Below, piece by piece: positions 63,320 through 64,000 of a stretch of 64,000 bases of DNA (positions are counted from its first letter, which is position 1; each line of letters starts with the position of its first letter). The stretch covers positions 26,462-90,461 of the IMG/VR virus record IMGVR_UViG_3300020406_000804; one strand, written 5' to 3'. Source of the stretch: a virus. The position numbers and the translations under genes were made by a program. The notes under the pieces are model-generated. The model saw only the letters and a program-made list of their open reading frames with translations, was not told the DNA's origin and searched no databases.

Positions 63320-64000
63320 ATGTCTGTTTTACAAAAACTAACAGAGGGCGTCCAGTCTCGCGATATGCAAGCTGAAGGCGCAGCTCTACTTAACAAGTGG
63401 GAAGCTACTGGCTTGCTTGAGGGTCTTAACGAAGGCCAGCAAAAGCAGGGAATGGCAGTACTTCTCGAAAACCAGGCGAAGGAACTTCTTCGAGAAGCTT
63501 CGTCTATGGCTGCAGGTGATGTCGAAGGCTTCGCTGCAGTTGCATTCCCAATCGTTCGTCGTGTATTCGGTGGACTAATCGCTAATGATCTTATTTCAGT
63601 TCAGCCAATGAGTCTTCCAAGTGGATTGATTTTCTTCTTGGATTTCACTCATGAATCTACCGGAGAGTCACTCTACGGTGGTCGCAAGGTTGGTCGTGAA
63701 ATCCTCGACGGTATTGAAGTCGCTGGTGGATTTTATAACCTAAATCTTAGTGCTAAGGCAGGAGCCAGAGTAAAGAGCGCAACACCAGGTTCAACAAACG
63801 GCAAAATGACCGCTCGCGCAACTACTGTTGATGTTGACAGGGACAACGAAGATTTCGACCCAGATTTGGTTGGTGTAGAAAGATTAGTTCTACGAAATCT
63901 TCCAGTTGCTGGTGCCCGGGCTGCCCAATTGGACCCAGGAGCCGCCGCCGCGGCTATTCTCCACCAGAGAGGCCATGACATCACCAACGTCACAGCTGGT
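63320..64000 (+). CDS. major capsid protein (gp23-like), N-terminal part
   Basis: The first 227 codons of the major head protein; the frame runs off the right edge. After a helical prohead-targeting segment (residues 1-65, likely removed by the protease, possibly after LREASS or nearby) comes AAVAFPIVRRVFGGLIANDL and ISVQPMSLPSGLIFFLDF, hallmarks of gp23-like capsids with the HK97 fold. The gene order scaffold then capsid and the exceptional RBS support the call. Part of the E-loop and the whole C-terminal half are outside the window. Confidence 0.93.
   Translation, partial: MSVLQKLTEGVQSRDMQAEGAALLNKWEATGLLEGLNEGQQKQGMAVLLENQAKELLREASSMAAGDVEGFAAVAFPIVRRVFGGLIANDLISVQPMSLPSGLIFFLDFTHESTGESLYGGRKVGREILDGIEVAGGFYNLNLSAKAGARVKSATPGSTNGKMTARATTVDVDRDNEDFDPDLVGVERLVLRNLPVAGARAAQLDPGAAAAAILHQRGHDITNVTAG

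Noticed and set aside
63733-63993. 86-codon minus-strand frame within the capsid gene
   Set aside because: Antisense shadow of the capsid gene, which has higher GC and strong codon bias here.

Overview
This window is a 64 kb piece of an AT-rich tailed-phage genome. It reads almost entirely on the + strand and has no sizeable gene-free gaps. The recognisable core belongs to the T4 superfamily of contractile-tailed phages: a gp55-like late sigma factor, gp25-like and gp6/J-like baseplate wedge proteins, a gp17-like terminase large subunit, a gp20-like portal, a gp21-like prohead protease, a gp22-like scaffold and the start of a gp23-like major capsid protein. The proteins are far from T4 itself, and many structural proteins are very large (2990, 1936, 1756, 1169, 1039 and 1010 residues). 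This points to a divergent, probably large-genome T4-like ('far-T4') phage, possibly aquatic. I cannot identify the host from the sequence. Near-perfect Shine-Dalgarno sequences and one consensus sigma70-type promoter indicate a bacterium with a conventional 16S 3' end and housekeeping sigma factor.

Layout. Positions 1-1661 hold sugar/cofactor-type enzymes: the tail of an unidentified gene, a PIG-L-type deacetylase and an extended SDR epimerase. Positions 1672-3544 hold small proteins and the late sigma factor. Positions 3545-37750 are a long block of baseplate and tail-tip genes: a spike-like protein, a 2990-residue giant, gp25, gp6, a DNRLRE-like protein, a LamG plus P2-gpI-like protein, and several giant unknowns, one with collagen-like Gly-Ala-Thr tracts. 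Positions 37804-39107 hold two tandem paralogues carrying a nucleotidyltransferase signature plus four invariant cysteines, behind a TATAAATA late-promoter-like box. A second such box follows them and precedes more tail/fibre genes (39177-44689).

Positions 44779-50105 are a nucleic-acid block: a J-domain-like protein, a RuvC-like resolvase, a DnaG/gp61-like primase, a 56-residue protein, a consensus sigma70 promoter, and a single-polypeptide Mre11-Rad50 (gp47-gp46) fusion. Positions 50121-51191 look like a membrane/lysis cassette. Positions 51188-64000 are the packaging and head block. The head block is interrupted by a bS21-like ribosomal protein gene and by three paralogous genes for LamG/lectin-type surface proteins.

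How it works together. The sigma factor and the TATAAATA boxes fit T4-style late transcription of the virion genes, whereas the recombination fusion has its own host-type promoter. Shared modules recur across the virion genes: a roughly 110-residue beta-rich module in three proteins, LamG in three, a common C-terminal domain in two fibre-like proteins, and a common N-terminal motif in two others. This suggests extensive domain shuffling in surface-exposed parts. No tail sheath or tail tube gene is seen, although T4 places both between terminase and portal. I saw no tRNA, rRNA, CRISPR array, insertion sequence or integrase.
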